DNA of 64,000 nt from Pleomorphomonas carboxyditropha (GCF_002770725.1 NZ_NQVN01000011.1:62001-126000), one strand, 5' to 3'; shown: positions 9,126 through 19,530, counted from the first letter of the stretch. A program made the numbers and translations. The notes: generated by a model not told the origin, from the letters alone.

Positions 9126-9917
9126 ATGCCGATCAATGCCTCGATCACCCTCAGGAGCGACGGCCCGTCGTCGGTCAACGGCGACCGCATCCGCCTCCTC
9201 GAGGCGGTGGCCCGCGAGGGCAGCATCTCGGCCGGCGCCAAGGCGGTCGGCATCACCTACAAGGCGGCCTGGGACTGGCTCGACGCCCTCGCCAACCTGT
9301 TCGGCCAGCCGATGCTCGATACGCGGACCGGCGGCCGGGCCGGCGGCGGCGCGACGCTGACGCCGGCCGGCGCCAAGGTGATCGAGGCCTATCGCCGCAT
9401 GGAAGCGGAGATGGCCCGCGTGGTCCGCCTGATCGAGCCGGACCTCGTCGGCAGCGGCATTTCCCCCCTCAACCTCTTCTCGGGCTATTTCATGCGAACC
9501 TCGGCGCGCAACGTCCTTCGCGGCACCATCGTCTCCATCGACGCCGACACCCTGAACGCCGACGTCGCGGTGGCCGTGTCGAACGAGACCGTCATCCATG
9601 CCACCGTCACCGCCGGCAGCCTCAGGGATCTCGGCCTCGTCGTCGGGCGCGAGGCGATCGTGCTCATCAAGGCGCCCTTCGTGATGATCGCCCCCGGCAC
9701 CGAACCGCCGGCCGTCTCAGTCGCCAACCGCGTCGCCGGCCGCATCGCCCGCATCGAGATGGGAGCGGTCAACGCCGAAGTGGTGCTCGACGTCGGCGGC
9801 GGCAAGTCGCTCACCGCCTCGATCACCGCCCGCTCGGCCGAAACGCTGGCGCTCAGGGAAGGCGCGCCCGCCGTCGCCCTGTTCGACGCCGGACACGTCA
9901 TCATCGCCATCGACTGA
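9126..9917 (+). CDS. modE: ModE-type molybdate-responsive transcriptional regulator
   Basis: 263 residues, the length of E. coli ModE (262). Residues about 20-100 form the LysR-like winged helix-turn-helix (VAREGSISAGAKAVGITYKAAW). Two tandem Mop/TOBE modules follow: about 120-185 (SARNVLRGTIVSID) and about 195-260 (VANRVAGRIARIEMG). Molybdate binding to the Mop modules normally drives repression of modABC. No mod transport or molybdopterin genes are adjacent, so it acts at a distance here. The second ATG (9126) is preferred because GGAAGGG lies six bases upstream; an ATG at 9108 is also in frame. Confidence 0.93.
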   Translation: MPINASITLRSDGPSSVNGDRIRLLEAVAREGSISAGAKAVGITYKAAWDWLDALANLFGQPMLDTRTGGRAGGGATLTPAGAKVIEAYRRMEAEMARVVRLIEPDLVGSGISPLNLFSGYFMRTSARNVLRGTIVSIDADTLNADVAVAVSNETVIHATVTAGSLRDLGLVVGREAIVLIKAPFVMIAPGTEPPAVSVANRVAGRIARIEMGAVNAEVVLDVGGGKSLTASITARSAETLALREGAPAVALFDAGHVIIAID

Positions 9918-10074
9918 GCAACGCCAATCGCGCCGCGGTCACCCTCCTGACATATCCGGCCCACGCTCCGGGCGAACATGGCGAAATCGCCGGTCAGCGC
10001 GCTTTCACCGTCTGGCGAATGATCGATATTGGCGATAGATGTTCGCTTGAATCGATTCTGAGATTGGTGACCCG

Positions 10075-11244
10075 ATGACCCAAGTCCGCCTGATCATGCT
10101 GATCTTCTTCCTGGATCCGCTCGTCTTCGGCAACTGGCTGTCGCGCATTCCCGAGGTGCAGGCCGGCCTCGGCCTCAGCCCGGCGGAACTGGCGCTCGCG
10201 CTCCTGGGCATGCCGGTGTCCAATCTCCTGATCCTGCCGTTTGCCGGCCGGATCTGCGATGCCGTCGGCGCGCGCAACCTGCTGATCTACACCTTCGCCG
10301 GCATGCTGCTGATCCTGTCGCTGCCGGGGCTCGCCTTCGACATCCCCTCGCTGTTCTTGATCCTCTTCTTCTGCGGCGCGCTGCTGGCGCTGGCCGAGCT
10401 CGCCATGAACGTCGAGGCGGCGCGCATCGAGAAGGAAGCCGGCCGGCTGATCATGAGCACCTGCCACGGCTGCTGGAGCGTCGGCATCGGCGTCGGCAGC
10501 TTCCTCGGCGCCACGCTCGCCACCCTCGGGCTGACGGTCACCGAGGCGCTGGTCCTGTCGGTGGTGGTCGTGCTGCCGGTCGCCGTCTGGGCCGGCCTGC
10601 GCCTGCCGGTGGTCGGGCCGGCCAAGGCGGCCCACGATACCCCGTCGCCGTCCTTCTTCGCCATTCCGCCGAAGGGCCTGCTGCTCGTCTGCCTGTTCAG
10701 CGTCGGCTTCGCCGTCACGGAGGGAGCGATGGGCGACTGGTCCGGCATCTTCCTGAGAGACGAGACGGGCACGCCGACCGCCATGCTCGGCTACGGATAC
10801 GCCACCTTCGCCGCCCTGCTGTCGGCCGGCCGCTTCATGGGCGACACGCTGCGCAAACGCCTGGGCATGGTGGTGTTGGGCCGGCTCTTCGTGTCGATCG
10901 CCCTCGGCGGCGCCCTGGTGATTTCCGTCGCCACCGATTTCTGGATGGGCGCCGTCGCCTTCGGCATGATCGGGCTCGGCATTTCCGTCGCCTTCCCGAT
11001 GGCGGTCACCGCCGTCACGGCGATCCCCGGCACGCCGGCCGGCAACGTCGCCATCCTCTCGGCGATCTACGTTCTCGGCTTCCTGGCCGGCCCGCTAGTG
11101 ATCGGCGGCCTCGCCGAATTCCTCGGCATCCGCGCCGGACTGATGTTCCTAATCCCGGTTCTGCTCCTCAGCCTGCTGCTCAGCGGCTCGCTCCGCCCCG
11201 GCGATCGCAACGTCGCGGCGGCGGCCGAGCCGGCCAAGGCCTGA
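10075..11244 (+). CDS. Major facilitator superfamily transporter
   Basis: 389 residues, about twelve hydrophobic helices in two halves, with the MFS inter-helix motif FAGRICDAVGARN after helix 2. The large central loop follows helix 6. The pattern resembles the YbjJ-type MFS subgroup; no substrate-specific motif is recognisable. A GGTGA lies just before the ATG. It stands alone between modE and the convergent rRNA methyltransferase gene. Confidence 0.88.
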   Translation: MTQVRLIMLIFFLDPLVFGNWLSRIPEVQAGLGLSPAELALALLGMPVSNLLILPFAGRICDAVGARNLLIYTFAGMLLILSLPGLAFDIPSLFLILFFCGALLALAELAMNVEAARIEKEAGRLIMSTCHGCWSVGIGVGSFLGATLATLGLTVTEALVLSVVVVLPVAVWAGLRLPVVGPAKAAHDTPSPSFFAIPPKGLLLVCLFSVGFAVTEGAMGDWSGIFLRDETGTPTAMLGYGYATFAALLSAGRFMGDTLRKRLGMVVLGRLFVSIALGGALVISVATDFWMGAVAFGMIGLGISVAFPMAVTAVTAIPGTPAGNVAILSAIYVLGFLAGPLVIGGLAEFLGIRAGLMFLIPVLLLSLLLSGSLRPGDRNVAAAAEPAKA

Positions 11245-11250
11245 CGGCGA

Positions 11251-12567
11251 TCAGCCCGTCCGGTTCAGGACGGCGACGAAGAAGCCGTCCGTGCCGGTCA
11301 GCGCCGGCGTCAGCCGGAGCATCGATCCCGCGTGGCCGTCGAGGCCGAGGCGCGTGAGATCCGGCGCTGCCGCGCCGGTCACCGCCGCGAAGGCGGCAGC
11401 CGCGTCGCCGAGCGAGAAATCCGGCGTGCGGGCGAGGAAGGCGGCGATCTGCTCCTCGTTCTCTTCCGGCAGCACCGAGCAGGTGATGTAGACGATGCGG
11501 CCGCCGGCCTTCACCAGCCGCACCGCGTTGTCGAGCACCGCCGCCTGTTCCTTGAGGCGGATCTCCAGCGCGCCGGGCGCCAGGCGCCACTTGGCGTCCG
11601 GCCGGCGGCGCCAGGTGCCGGAACCGGTGCAGGGCGCGTCGACCAGCACCAGGTCGCTCTTGCCGGCGAGATCGGCCAGCACGTCCTGGTCGCGGCGCGG
11701 CTCGCGGATCTGGATGTTGCGGCTGCCGGAGCGATCGATGCGGTCGAGGATGTCGCCGAAGCGGCGCTTGTCGCTGTCGTAGGCGTAGATCTGGCCGTGG
11801 TTGCCGAGCGCGGCGGAGAGAGCCAGCGTCTTGCCGCCCGCCCCGGCGCAGAGATCGACCACCTGCCGGCCGCCGCCGCAGGAGGCGATCAGCGCGGCGA
11901 GCTGGCTGCCCTCGTCCTGCACTTCGAACCAGCCCTTCTTGTAGGCGAGATCGGAGGAAACGTGGCCGGGCCGGAGGTCGCCGTCGACGGCCGGAATACG
12001 GATGCCGACCGGCGACCAGCGGCAGGGCTCGGCCTTGAGATGGGTAAGACCGCCGAGCACCTGCTCGCGCCCGCTCTTCAGCGTGTTGACGCGCAGGTCG
12101 ACGTCGGCGCGGCCGGCCAGCGCCTCGCCCTCCTCCACCACGCGGTCGCCGAAGGCGCGGGCCAGCGAGGCGGCCAGCCATTCGGGATAGTCGCCCTTCA
12201 CCCAGTCGGGCGCGTCGGCCGGAACGGCGCCAGCCGCAAGCGCCGCGCGCTCGTCGTCGGTGAGCGGCGACGGGGCGAACTTGTCCTCGGCAAACAACGC
12301 ATCGAGCGATGGCACGCTGCGCCCCCACAGCCGCACGGCGGCGGCGAGCGCCAGCGCGCGCGGGCTGTCCGAGCCCATGACGGCGGCGAGCGACGCCTTG
12401 CGGCGCAGCACGTCGAACACCAGGTTGCCGATGGCGCTACGGTCTTTCGAGCCGGCGAAGCGGTGGGTCAGCCCCCAGTCCTTCAGCGCGTCCTGCACCG
12501 GGCGCCGCGTGCGCTCGACATCTCCCAGCACTTCGATCGCCGCCGCGATCCTGCCGCCGTCTCTCAT
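11251..12567 (-). CDS. RsmB/NOP family RNA (cytosine-C5)-methyltransferase
   Basis: 438 residues. The N-terminal half is the NusB-like/PUA-like recognition region. The C-terminal half is a SAM-dependent Rossmann methyltransferase with motif I VVDLCAGAGGKTLALSA, motif IV VDAPCTGSGTWRRRPD and motif VI ITCSVLPEENE. The two Cys residues (PC and TC) are the pair used for release and catalysis in m5C methyltransferases. The ATG giving MRDGGRI is chosen because GAAGGA sits about seven bases upstream; an ATG 14 codons earlier is possible and the longer open frame only crosses the repeat element. Likely target is 16S rRNA, but the exact cytosine is not deducible. Confidence 0.92.
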   Translation of the reverse strand: MRDGGRIAAAIEVLGDVERTRRPVQDALKDWGLTHRFAGSKDRSAIGNLVFDVLRRKASLAAVMGSDSPRALALAAAVRLWGRSVPSLDALFAEDKFAPSPLTDDERAALAAGAVPADAPDWVKGDYPEWLAASLARAFGDRVVEEGEALAGRADVDLRVNTLKSGREQVLGGLTHLKAEPCRWSPVGIRIPAVDGDLRPGHVSSDLAYKKGWFEVQDEGSQLAALIASCGGGRQVVDLCAGAGGKTLALSAALGNHGQIYAYDSDKRRFGDILDRIDRSGSRNIQIREPRRDQDVLADLAGKSDLVLVDAPCTGSGTWRRRPDAKWRLAPGALEIRLKEQAAVLDNAVRLVKAGGRIVYITCSVLPEENEEQIAAFLARTPDFSLGDAAAAFAAVTGAAAPDLTRLGLDGHAGSMLRLTPALTGTDGFFVAVLNRTG

Positions 12568-12687
12568 GACGATATCCTTCGGTTGCCCGTCCAGTCGTGT
12601 CGCCGACATATGAAACAGTCGGCCGCCGGGAGCAAGCCCGACGGCCGACGCAGAACAGAAACCGTCTCCATCCGAAGATGCGATTTT

Positions 12688-12826
12688 ACCCCTCTCTCCA
12701 ACTCTCCCCCACAAGGGGGGAGAGGGCACCGAGGGGTTTCCTGTCAGAACCTATCGGCCTGAGGTTCGCTCCGTTCAGCTCGACGAGCCCTCTCCCCCCT
12801 TGTGGGGGAGAGTTGGAGAGAGGGGT
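12688..12826. repeat. 139-bp palindromic intergenic repeat, copy 1
   Basis: Two perfectly complementary 40-bp arms (12688-12727 and 12787-12826) flank a 59-bp centre. The arms contain internal complementarity as well (CTCTCCCCCACAAGG with GGGGAGAG). A second copy at 46494-46632 has identical arms and a centre of identical length but diverged sequence. It sits between guaB and the RsmB-family gene, both transcribed leftward, and would form a very large RNA hairpin after the guaB stop, so it could act as a terminator or RNA stabiliser. Confidence 0.9.
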
Positions 12827-12858
12827 GAGGCCGAAGGCCTCTATCGACCGAACGACCT

Positions 12859-14472
<1,614 letters not shown>

Positions 14473-14599
14473 CTACCACGAGCGCGCCGTTTGGCAAAGG
14501 CAAAAGCGCGACTTTGGTATACTTACGCGAAACCGCTGAGGACCGGCTCGCAAAGGACCGGCCGTGAAAGGCAACGGAAATGACGTGCCGCCATCAGCC

Positions 14600-15328
14600 T
14601 CACCGCTCGAGGCCGTCGTCGCTTCCGTTAATCCTTTCAATGATTTCCGCGACCTTCCGGATATGCTGCTCGATGAACAGGCGCGGATGGTCGACCGGCT
14701 CGTCGACGTGCTCGTAGCTCCAGGTCAGGTCGTGCGGAATATGGACGGCGAAGGCGCCGGCCGCGAGCGCCGGCAGGATGTCGGAGCGCAGCGAATTGCC
14801 GACCATCAGCCCCTTCTCCGGCCCATCGCCGCGAGCGGCGAACACGCGGGCATAGGTGGCGGACGACTTGTCGGAGACGATCTCGACGGCGTGGAACAGC
14901 TCGCCGAGGCCGGACGCGGCGAGCTTGCGTTCCTGGTCGAACAGATCGCCCTTGGTGATCAGGATCAGCGGATAGCGTCCGGACAGCGCTTCCAGCGTCT
15001 CGCGCACCTCCGGCAGCAGCTCCACCGGATGGTTCAGCATCTCCCGCCCCATGGCCAGCACGCCGGCCATCACCGACGGAGCCAGCCGGCCGGCGCTCAC
15101 CTCCAGCGCCGTCTCCATCATCGACAGCACGAAGCCCTTGATGCCGAAGCCGTAGACGGGAATGTTGCGCTTCTCGACGGCGAACAGCCGGCCCGACAAC
15201 GTCGCCCGGTCGCCGAAATCGGTCAGGAGATCAAGGAAGCGTCCTTCCGTATCGCGAAAGAACTGCTCATTCTGCCAAAGCGTGTCGTCGGCGTCGAAGC
15301 CGAGGGCCGTGACTTTCGCCTGCACCAT
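14600..15328 (-). CDS. HAD-superfamily hydrolase
   Basis: 242 residues. Motif I is FDADDTLWQNE (nucleophile and acid/base Asp), motif II LILITKGD, and motif IV region GLMVGNSLRSDI. A C1-type helical cap lies between motifs I and II. Small-molecule phosphatase activity is expected; the substrate is unknown. GGAGAG lies upstream of the ATG. It is divergent from a second, only distantly related HAD gene 87 bp away, so the two share a promoter region. Confidence 0.88.
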   Translation of the reverse strand: MVQAKVTALGFDADDTLWQNEQFFRDTEGRFLDLLTDFGDRATLSGRLFAVEKRNIPVYGFGIKGFVLSMMETALEVSAGRLAPSVMAGVLAMGREMLNHPVELLPEVRETLEALSGRYPLILITKGDLFDQERKLAASGLGELFHAVEIVSDKSSATYARVFAARGDGPEKGLMVGNSLRSDILPALAAGAFAVHIPHDLTWSYEHVDEPVDHPRLFIEQHIRKVAEIIERINGSDDGLER

Positions 15329-15415
15329 GTGTCCGCTCTCCGACGGGTCCCGATTGCCGAAGCGCAGCGCCCCGATTATGGGAAAACCGTCCGCGATTAT
15401 CCGTAAGGACCCGAT

Positions 15416-16126
15416 ATGCCGATTCGAGCTGTCCTGTTCGACAAGGACGGGACCCTTCTTGACTATCACCTCACCTGGGGACCGATCAACGTCGCCGCCG
15501 CCGACATCGCCGCGGCCGGCGACCGCGTGCTGGCCGACCGCCTGCTGGCCCTCGGCGGCATGGACCGGACGAGCATGATCACCCGGCCCGGCAGCCTGCT
15601 GGCGGCCGCCCATACCATCGAGATCGCCGCCGCCTGGGTCAAGGCCGGCAGCCCGCTCCCCCTCGACGACCTTTCCTGCCGGCTCGATGCCCTGTTCACC
15701 GCCTCGGCCACCGGCTCGGTGCCGATCGGCGACCTCGACGCCTGCTTCTCGGCCCTGCGGGCGGCGGGCCTGACGCTCGGCATCGCCTCGTCGGACAACG
15801 AGGCATCCATCCGCCTGATGCTGGATCACCTCGGCCTCGCCCATCACATGAGTTTCGTCACCGGCTATGACAGCGGCCACGGCGTGAAGCCCGGCCCCGG
15901 CATGGCCCTCGCCTTCGCCGCGGCGCTCGGCCTCCGGCCGTCGGAAATCGCCGTCGTCGGCGACAACAGCCACGACATCGACATGGGCCGCAGCGCCGGC
16001 GCCGGCCTGGTCATCGGCGTGCTGAGCGGCACCGGCGACGCGGCGACGCTGGCGCCGATTGCCGACGCCTGCCTCGCCGACATCGGCGAACTCCCGGCTT
16101 TCCTGGCGCCTTATCTCGCTGGCTGA
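15416..16126 (+). CDS. HAD-family hydrolase, phosphoglycolate-phosphatase-like
   Basis: 236 residues. Motif I LFDKDGTLLDY, motif II GIASSDNE, motif III lysine in GHGVKPGPGMAL, and motif IV VVGDNSHDIDMG are all intact, with an alpha-helical cap between motifs I and II. The closest familiar type is Gph/phosphoglycolate phosphatase, but substrate assignment from sequence is unsafe in this family. AAGGA precedes the ATG. Confidence 0.88.
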   Translation: MPIRAVLFDKDGTLLDYHLTWGPINVAAADIAAAGDRVLADRLLALGGMDRTSMITRPGSLLAAAHTIEIAAAWVKAGSPLPLDDLSCRLDALFTASATGSVPIGDLDACFSALRAAGLTLGIASSDNEASIRLMLDHLGLAHHMSFVTGYDSGHGVKPGPGMALAFAAALGLRPSEIAVVGDNSHDIDMGRSAGAGLVIGVLSGTGDAATLAPIADACLADIGELPAFLAPYLAG

Positions 16127-16220
16127 TCGGCAATGTTGCCTCGAGTTTGGCGTTGACTCGGGCGGCCGCCCGCGCCAAGTCTCGCCCCGCCCTTCCCTGA
16201 TCGCTGTGGAGTCTTCCGCC

Positions 16221-17057
16221 ATGCAGCCCGGCCGCGACATATCCGTCCTGATCGACATCATGGCCCGGCTGCGCGATCCCGAGAGCGGCTGCGCCTGGGA
16301 CGTTCAGCAAACCTTCGAGACCATCGCCCCCTACACCATCGAGGAAGCCTACGAGGTGGCCGAGGCGATCGCCCGTGGCGACCGGCACGATATCTGCGAC
16401 GAACTGGGCGACCTGTTGCTGCAGGTGGTGTTCCACGCCCGCATGGCCGAGGAGGAAGGCGCCTTCGCCTTCCCCGACGTGGTGGAAGCGGTAACGCGCA
16501 AGATGATTCGCCGGCACCCGCACGTGTTCGGGCCGGCGGAGGCGCGCACGCCGCATCTCGTGAAAGGGCTGTGGGAGAAGATCAAGGCCGAGGAGAAGGC
16601 CGAGAAGGCGGCGCGCCACGGCGGCGAAGAAATCCCGCCGGGCCTGCTGGACGCCGTGTCGGTGGCCATGCCGCCGATGCTGAGGGCGGTGAAGCTGCAG
16701 CAGAAGGCCGGAACGGTCGGCTTCGATTGGAACGATCCGCGCGCCGTGCTCGCCAAGATCCGCGAGGAGCTCGACGAACTGGAGGCGGAGATGGACCGCG
16801 CCGATAGCGGGAAGCTGGAGAGGGCCGAGGCGCGGGCCGCCATCGAGGCCGAACTCGGCGACGTGCTGTTCGCTCTCGCCAATCTCGGCCGCCATCTCGA
16901 CATCGATCCGGAGGCGGCGGTGCGGGCGACCAACGAGAAATTCAGGAAGCGCTTTTCCTATATCGAGCGGAAGCTCGGGGAGACCGGGCGCCGGCCGCAA
17001 GACGCCACGCTGGAGGAGATGGAAGCGCTCTGGCAGCAAGCCAAGACCGAAGGCTGA
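16221..17057 (+). CDS. mazG: Nucleoside triphosphate pyrophosphohydrolase MazG
   Basis: 278 residues with two tandem MazG modules. The first (about 8-110) contains the metal-binding EEAYEVAEAI and DELGDLLLQVVFHA segments. The second (about 165-250) contains EELDELEAEM and EAELGDVLFALANLGRHL. MazG removes pyrophosphate from canonical and damaged NTPs and affects (p)ppGpp signalling in E. coli. The ATG giving MQPGRDIS is preferred; longer frames overlap the preceding HAD gene. A strong hairpin lies 22 nt after the stop. Confidence 0.95.
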   Translation: MQPGRDISVLIDIMARLRDPESGCAWDVQQTFETIAPYTIEEAYEVAEAIARGDRHDICDELGDLLLQVVFHARMAEEEGAFAFPDVVEAVTRKMIRRHPHVFGPAEARTPHLVKGLWEKIKAEEKAEKAARHGGEEIPPGLLDAVSVAMPPMLRAVKLQQKAGTVGFDWNDPRAVLAKIREELDELEAEMDRADSGKLERAEARAAIEAELGDVLFALANLGRHLDIDPEAAVRATNEKFRKRFSYIERKLGETGRRPQDATLEEMEALWQQAKTEG

Positions 17058-17079
17058 CGGTCCGGCGATCTTCAAAAGA

Positions 17080-17105
17080 GAAACCCGGCGCGATGGCCGG
17101 GTTTC
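17080..17105 (-). terminator. Intrinsic terminator for the first DUF3563 gene
   Basis: A 10-bp stem (GAAACCCGGC with GCCGGGTTTC) and a 6-nt loop. Read on the minus strand it is followed by TCTTTTGAA, so it best serves the leftward DUF3563 gene. The rightward side has no T-run, although the hairpin also follows mazG closely. Confidence 0.7.
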
Positions 17106-17200
17106 ACAGTCCTCTCGGGGCCGGACCGTCTTCGAGCCTGCGGCTCGTGGTCCGGGGTAGCTGGCGCGAGATCCCGATGACGGGATCGATGTGGCGACGG

Positions 17201-17356
17201 TCAGAAGCCGGCATTGCGGAACATCCCACGGTCGACGGCGCGCTGGCGGTACTCGAGGTCGATACGATCGGTGGCCTCGTTGAGGTAGGCGAGCTCACGT
17301 TCGGCGGCGGTGGCGGGGCGAAGGGCGCGAGCGGCCTTGCGAAGCTGGGTGAACAT
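17201..17356 (-). CDS. DUF3563-like mini-protein, paralogue 1
   Basis: 51 residues beginning MFTQLRKAARAL, with a central ERELAYLNEATDRIDLEYRQ segment. The two following small genes have the same layout: a short basic amphipathic N-terminus, then an acidic helix YL-x3-x-DRI-x-LE-x-RQR and an ending DRGMFR. AAGGAAG lies just before the ATG, and the longer open frame upstream is unsupported. Function of the family is unknown. Own terminator downstream. Confidence 0.8.
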   Translation of the reverse strand: MFTQLRKAARALRPATAAERELAYLNEATDRIDLEYRQRAVDRGMFRNAGF

Positions 17357-17829
17357 TTTATCTTCCTTTCGATCCACGAACCGCCGGTTTTTCTTCAGGA
17401 CCCAGCGATCCGTTCCTCTGTCCTGACGCTCATGAAGATAATGCATTCTGTTCTTTGGACCAGATCGAATGTTGCATGACGCGCATGCATCCTGCGAATT
17501 GGTCTCAACAGATTTTCTTTTGGTGGCTTTCAGAGAAACTTCGCTCCACTTCGCCGCCCCGAAAACAACTTAAGGAGTGGTTAACGCGGGCCGCGCGATG
17601 CCAGAGCGGCCTATTTCCACGAGCGCCCTGCGCGGAGCGACACTTGGCGACAGCCGGCGCCGGAGACGACAAAAGCGCCCGGGCGGTCAAGCCAGTCGGG
17701 CGCTCGTCGGCAGGTCAGGAAATCCGATTTCGGAACAGCCCGGCCCTGGGGTTCGCCGGATTCCGTTCTTCCATCCTCGCCGGCACCAAGCGCGCCAGCG
17801 ACTTTCTCGTTTCTCGTCAGGGTGTTGGA
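17357..17829. other. Intergenic region between DUF3563 paralogues 1 and 2
   Basis: No gene recognised on either strand. It holds the presumed promoter of paralogue 1 at its left end and the terminator of paralogue 2 near 17690. The flanks of the terminator are AT-richer than average. Confidence 0.4.
17670..17704 (-). terminator. Intrinsic terminator for the second DUF3563 gene
   Basis: On the minus strand an AGCGCCCG arm, a 15-nt loop and a CGGGCGCT arm are followed by TTTTGTC. It lies about 125 nt after the stop of paralogue 2. Confidence 0.65.
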
Positions 17830-17985
17830 TCAGAGACCGAGGTTCCGGTTGCGGCGGAACAGGCCACGGTCGACTTCCCGCTGGCGAAGCTCGAGGTCGA
17901 TGCGGTCACCAGCCTCGTTCAGATAGGCCGCCTCGCGTTCGGAGGCGCTGACGGAACGGAAGGCCTTCTTCAGGTTGGCAAACAT
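17830..17985 (-). CDS. DUF3563-like mini-protein, paralogue 2
   Basis: 51 residues beginning MFANLKKAFRSV, with EREAAYLNEAGDRIDLELRQ and ending in DRGLFRRNRNLGL. It is clearly homologous to the genes on either side and has the same length and strand. AAAGGATG precedes the ATG. The C-terminus after the shared core is basic. Function unknown. Confidence 0.8.
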   Translation of the reverse strand: MFANLKKAFRSVSASEREAAYLNEAGDRIDLELRQREVDRGLFRRNRNLGL

Positions 17986-18295
17986 AGCTGCATCCTTTCT
18001 CTGGGTGCCGCCGGGATCATCATTGTTCCGGCGTTCGTTTCTTGCTCTTACGAGCCTAAACATAGCTATTTATGCTGATCGTACCAGCGCATATACCGCA
18101 AGGCCGCCATGCGCCATACGAGAACCGACTTGAAGAATAACTATAGCCGATCTTCAGATAAACTTTCGATATCGCAAGCAATGAATCCGGACGATCAAGA
18201 TATGAAAAAAGCGCCCCGGCCTTTCGGACCATGGAGCGCTTGCCTGTCACGCCATCCCGGTTTCAGCCGGCCTGTCGGGGCCGGCCGGCCTCGGC
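17986..18295. other. Intergenic region between DUF3563 paralogues 2 and 3
   Basis: No gene recognised. The AT-rich stretch around 18050-18190 probably carries the promoter of paralogue 2. The terminator of paralogue 3 occupies 18205-18240. Confidence 0.4.
18205..18240 (-). terminator. Intrinsic terminator for the third DUF3563 gene
   Basis: On the minus strand AGCGC pairs with GCGCT around a GAAA-capped inner stem, followed by a run of six T. It starts 55 nt after the stop of paralogue 3. Confidence 0.8.
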
Positions 18296-18457
18296 TCAAA
18301 GGCCGAAGGGGCCGCGCCGGAACAGGCCGCGGTCGATTTCGCGCTGGCGGTATTCGAGCTCGATGCGGTCGCCGGCAGCGCTCAGGTACTGCAGCTCACG
18401 CTCCTCGGTGGTGGGAACATGCAGAGCGCGGGCGACCTTCTTCAGCGGACCAAACAT
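18296..18457 (-). CDS. DUF3563-like mini-protein, paralogue 3
   Basis: 53 residues starting MFGPLKKVARALHV, with EERELQYLSAAGDRIELEYR and ending DRGLFRRGPFGL. It shares the MF-x-x-LKKVAR start and the DRI-x-LE-x-RQRE-x-DRGLFR core with the two genes to its left, so the three are tandem duplicates. GAAAGAAG precedes the ATG. A weak EcfG-like pair (GGAAC, 18-nt spacer, CGTA, at 18504-18478 on the minus strand) lies upstream and would give a very short leader; this is speculative. Confidence 0.8.
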   Translation of the reverse strand: MFGPLKKVARALHVPTTEERELQYLSAAGDRIELEYRQREIDRGLFRRGPFGL

Positions 18458-18702
18458 GGCTTCACTTCTTTCAACGATACGGATCGGCTAGGATCTGGCG
18501 TTCCCGAAAGAGTTACCGACCTCATTGCCTTGCCACTCATATATACTTTCGTCGCAGTGGCACCAAGGTCAGCCGCGCAAGCCAGCCATGCGAAAAGCCC
18601 GGAATCGCGACATTATTTCTTCATGAGCTTTTCAGGCAAATTTAAACGCGCGGCAAAAGCATGGCGAAAAAGCCAAGTTTCCGCAACGTCGCCATATTTG
18701 CC

Positions 18703-19530
18703 TCAGCCGGCCGGTTCGACCACCGCGCCGTCCTCGATCACCATGCCGTCGAAGGACGGCACCACCCCGGCCGGCAGGTCGGCGGCCAGCGTGCGATAAT
18801 CGAGGTCGTGATGCATATGGGTGAGGACGATGAGCCGGGCGCCGGCCCGGTGGCCGGCCTCGATCGCCTGGTCGACCGAGAAATGGCTGACATGCGGCCG
18901 GTAGCGCAGCGCGTCGACGACGAACACGTCGACCCCCTCGATCAGCGGCCAGCTTTCCGCCGGAACGGCGCTGACGTCGGAGGAATAGGCGAGCCCGCCG
19001 AAGCGATAGCCGAGGCTATGGATATCCCCGTGCATCTGCACATAGGGAACGACCTCGATCGGCCCGCCCTTGCCCTCGATGGTGAAGGCCACGCCGGCGT
19101 CGACCCGGTGTTCGGCGACGATCGGCGGATAGCCGGATCCCAGCGGCGTCTCGAAGCAGTAGCCGAAGGCTTCCTTGAGCCGGGCGGCCGTCTCCTCGTC
19201 GGCATAGACCGGCACGCGGTGACCGCTGTTGTGGAAAAATTGCCGCAGTTCGTCGATGCCGTGAATATGGTCGGCATGCGAGTGGGTGTAGAGCACCGCG
19301 TCGGCCTCGCCGACGCCCGCCCGCAGCACCTGCTCGCGGAAATCCGGGCCGGAGTCGACGATGATGCGGGTGATGCCGCCATCCTCGCCGATCCGCTCGA
19401 CCATCAGCGACGACCTGAGGCGGCGGTTGCGCGGCTCGTTGGGATCGCAGGCGCCCCAGTCGTTGCCGATGCGCGGCACGCCGGGCGAGGCGCCGCAGCC
19501 GAGGATGGTGAAGCGCATCCGTCCGGTCAT
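18703..19530 (-). CDS. MBL-fold phosphodiesterase, PhnP/cyclic-phosphate type
   Basis: 275 residues. The zinc motif is YTHSHADHIHGID, with further ligands at SHFSVDQA and LTHMHHDLDY near the C-terminus. The opening TILGCGASPGVPRIG is typical of the PhnP/RNase Z-like phosphodiesterase branch. Its ATG overlaps the tatD stop (ATGA), so the two are translationally coupled, the usual arrangement in alphaproteobacteria. Without phn genes nearby a role in C-P lyase metabolism is not supported; a general cyclic phosphodiesterase is more likely. Confidence 0.88.
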   Translation of the reverse strand: MTGRMRFTILGCGASPGVPRIGNDWGACDPNEPRNRRLRSSLMVERIGEDGGITRIIVDSGPDFREQVLRAGVGEADAVLYTHSHADHIHGIDELRQFFHNSGHRVPVYADEETAARLKEAFGYCFETPLGSGYPPIVAEHRVDAGVAFTIEGKGGPIEVVPYVQMHGDIHSLGYRFGGLAYSSDVSAVPAESWPLIEGVDVFVVDALRYRPHVSHFSVDQAIEAGHRAGARLIVLTHMHHDLDYRTLAADLPAGVVPSFDGMVIEDGAVVEPAG

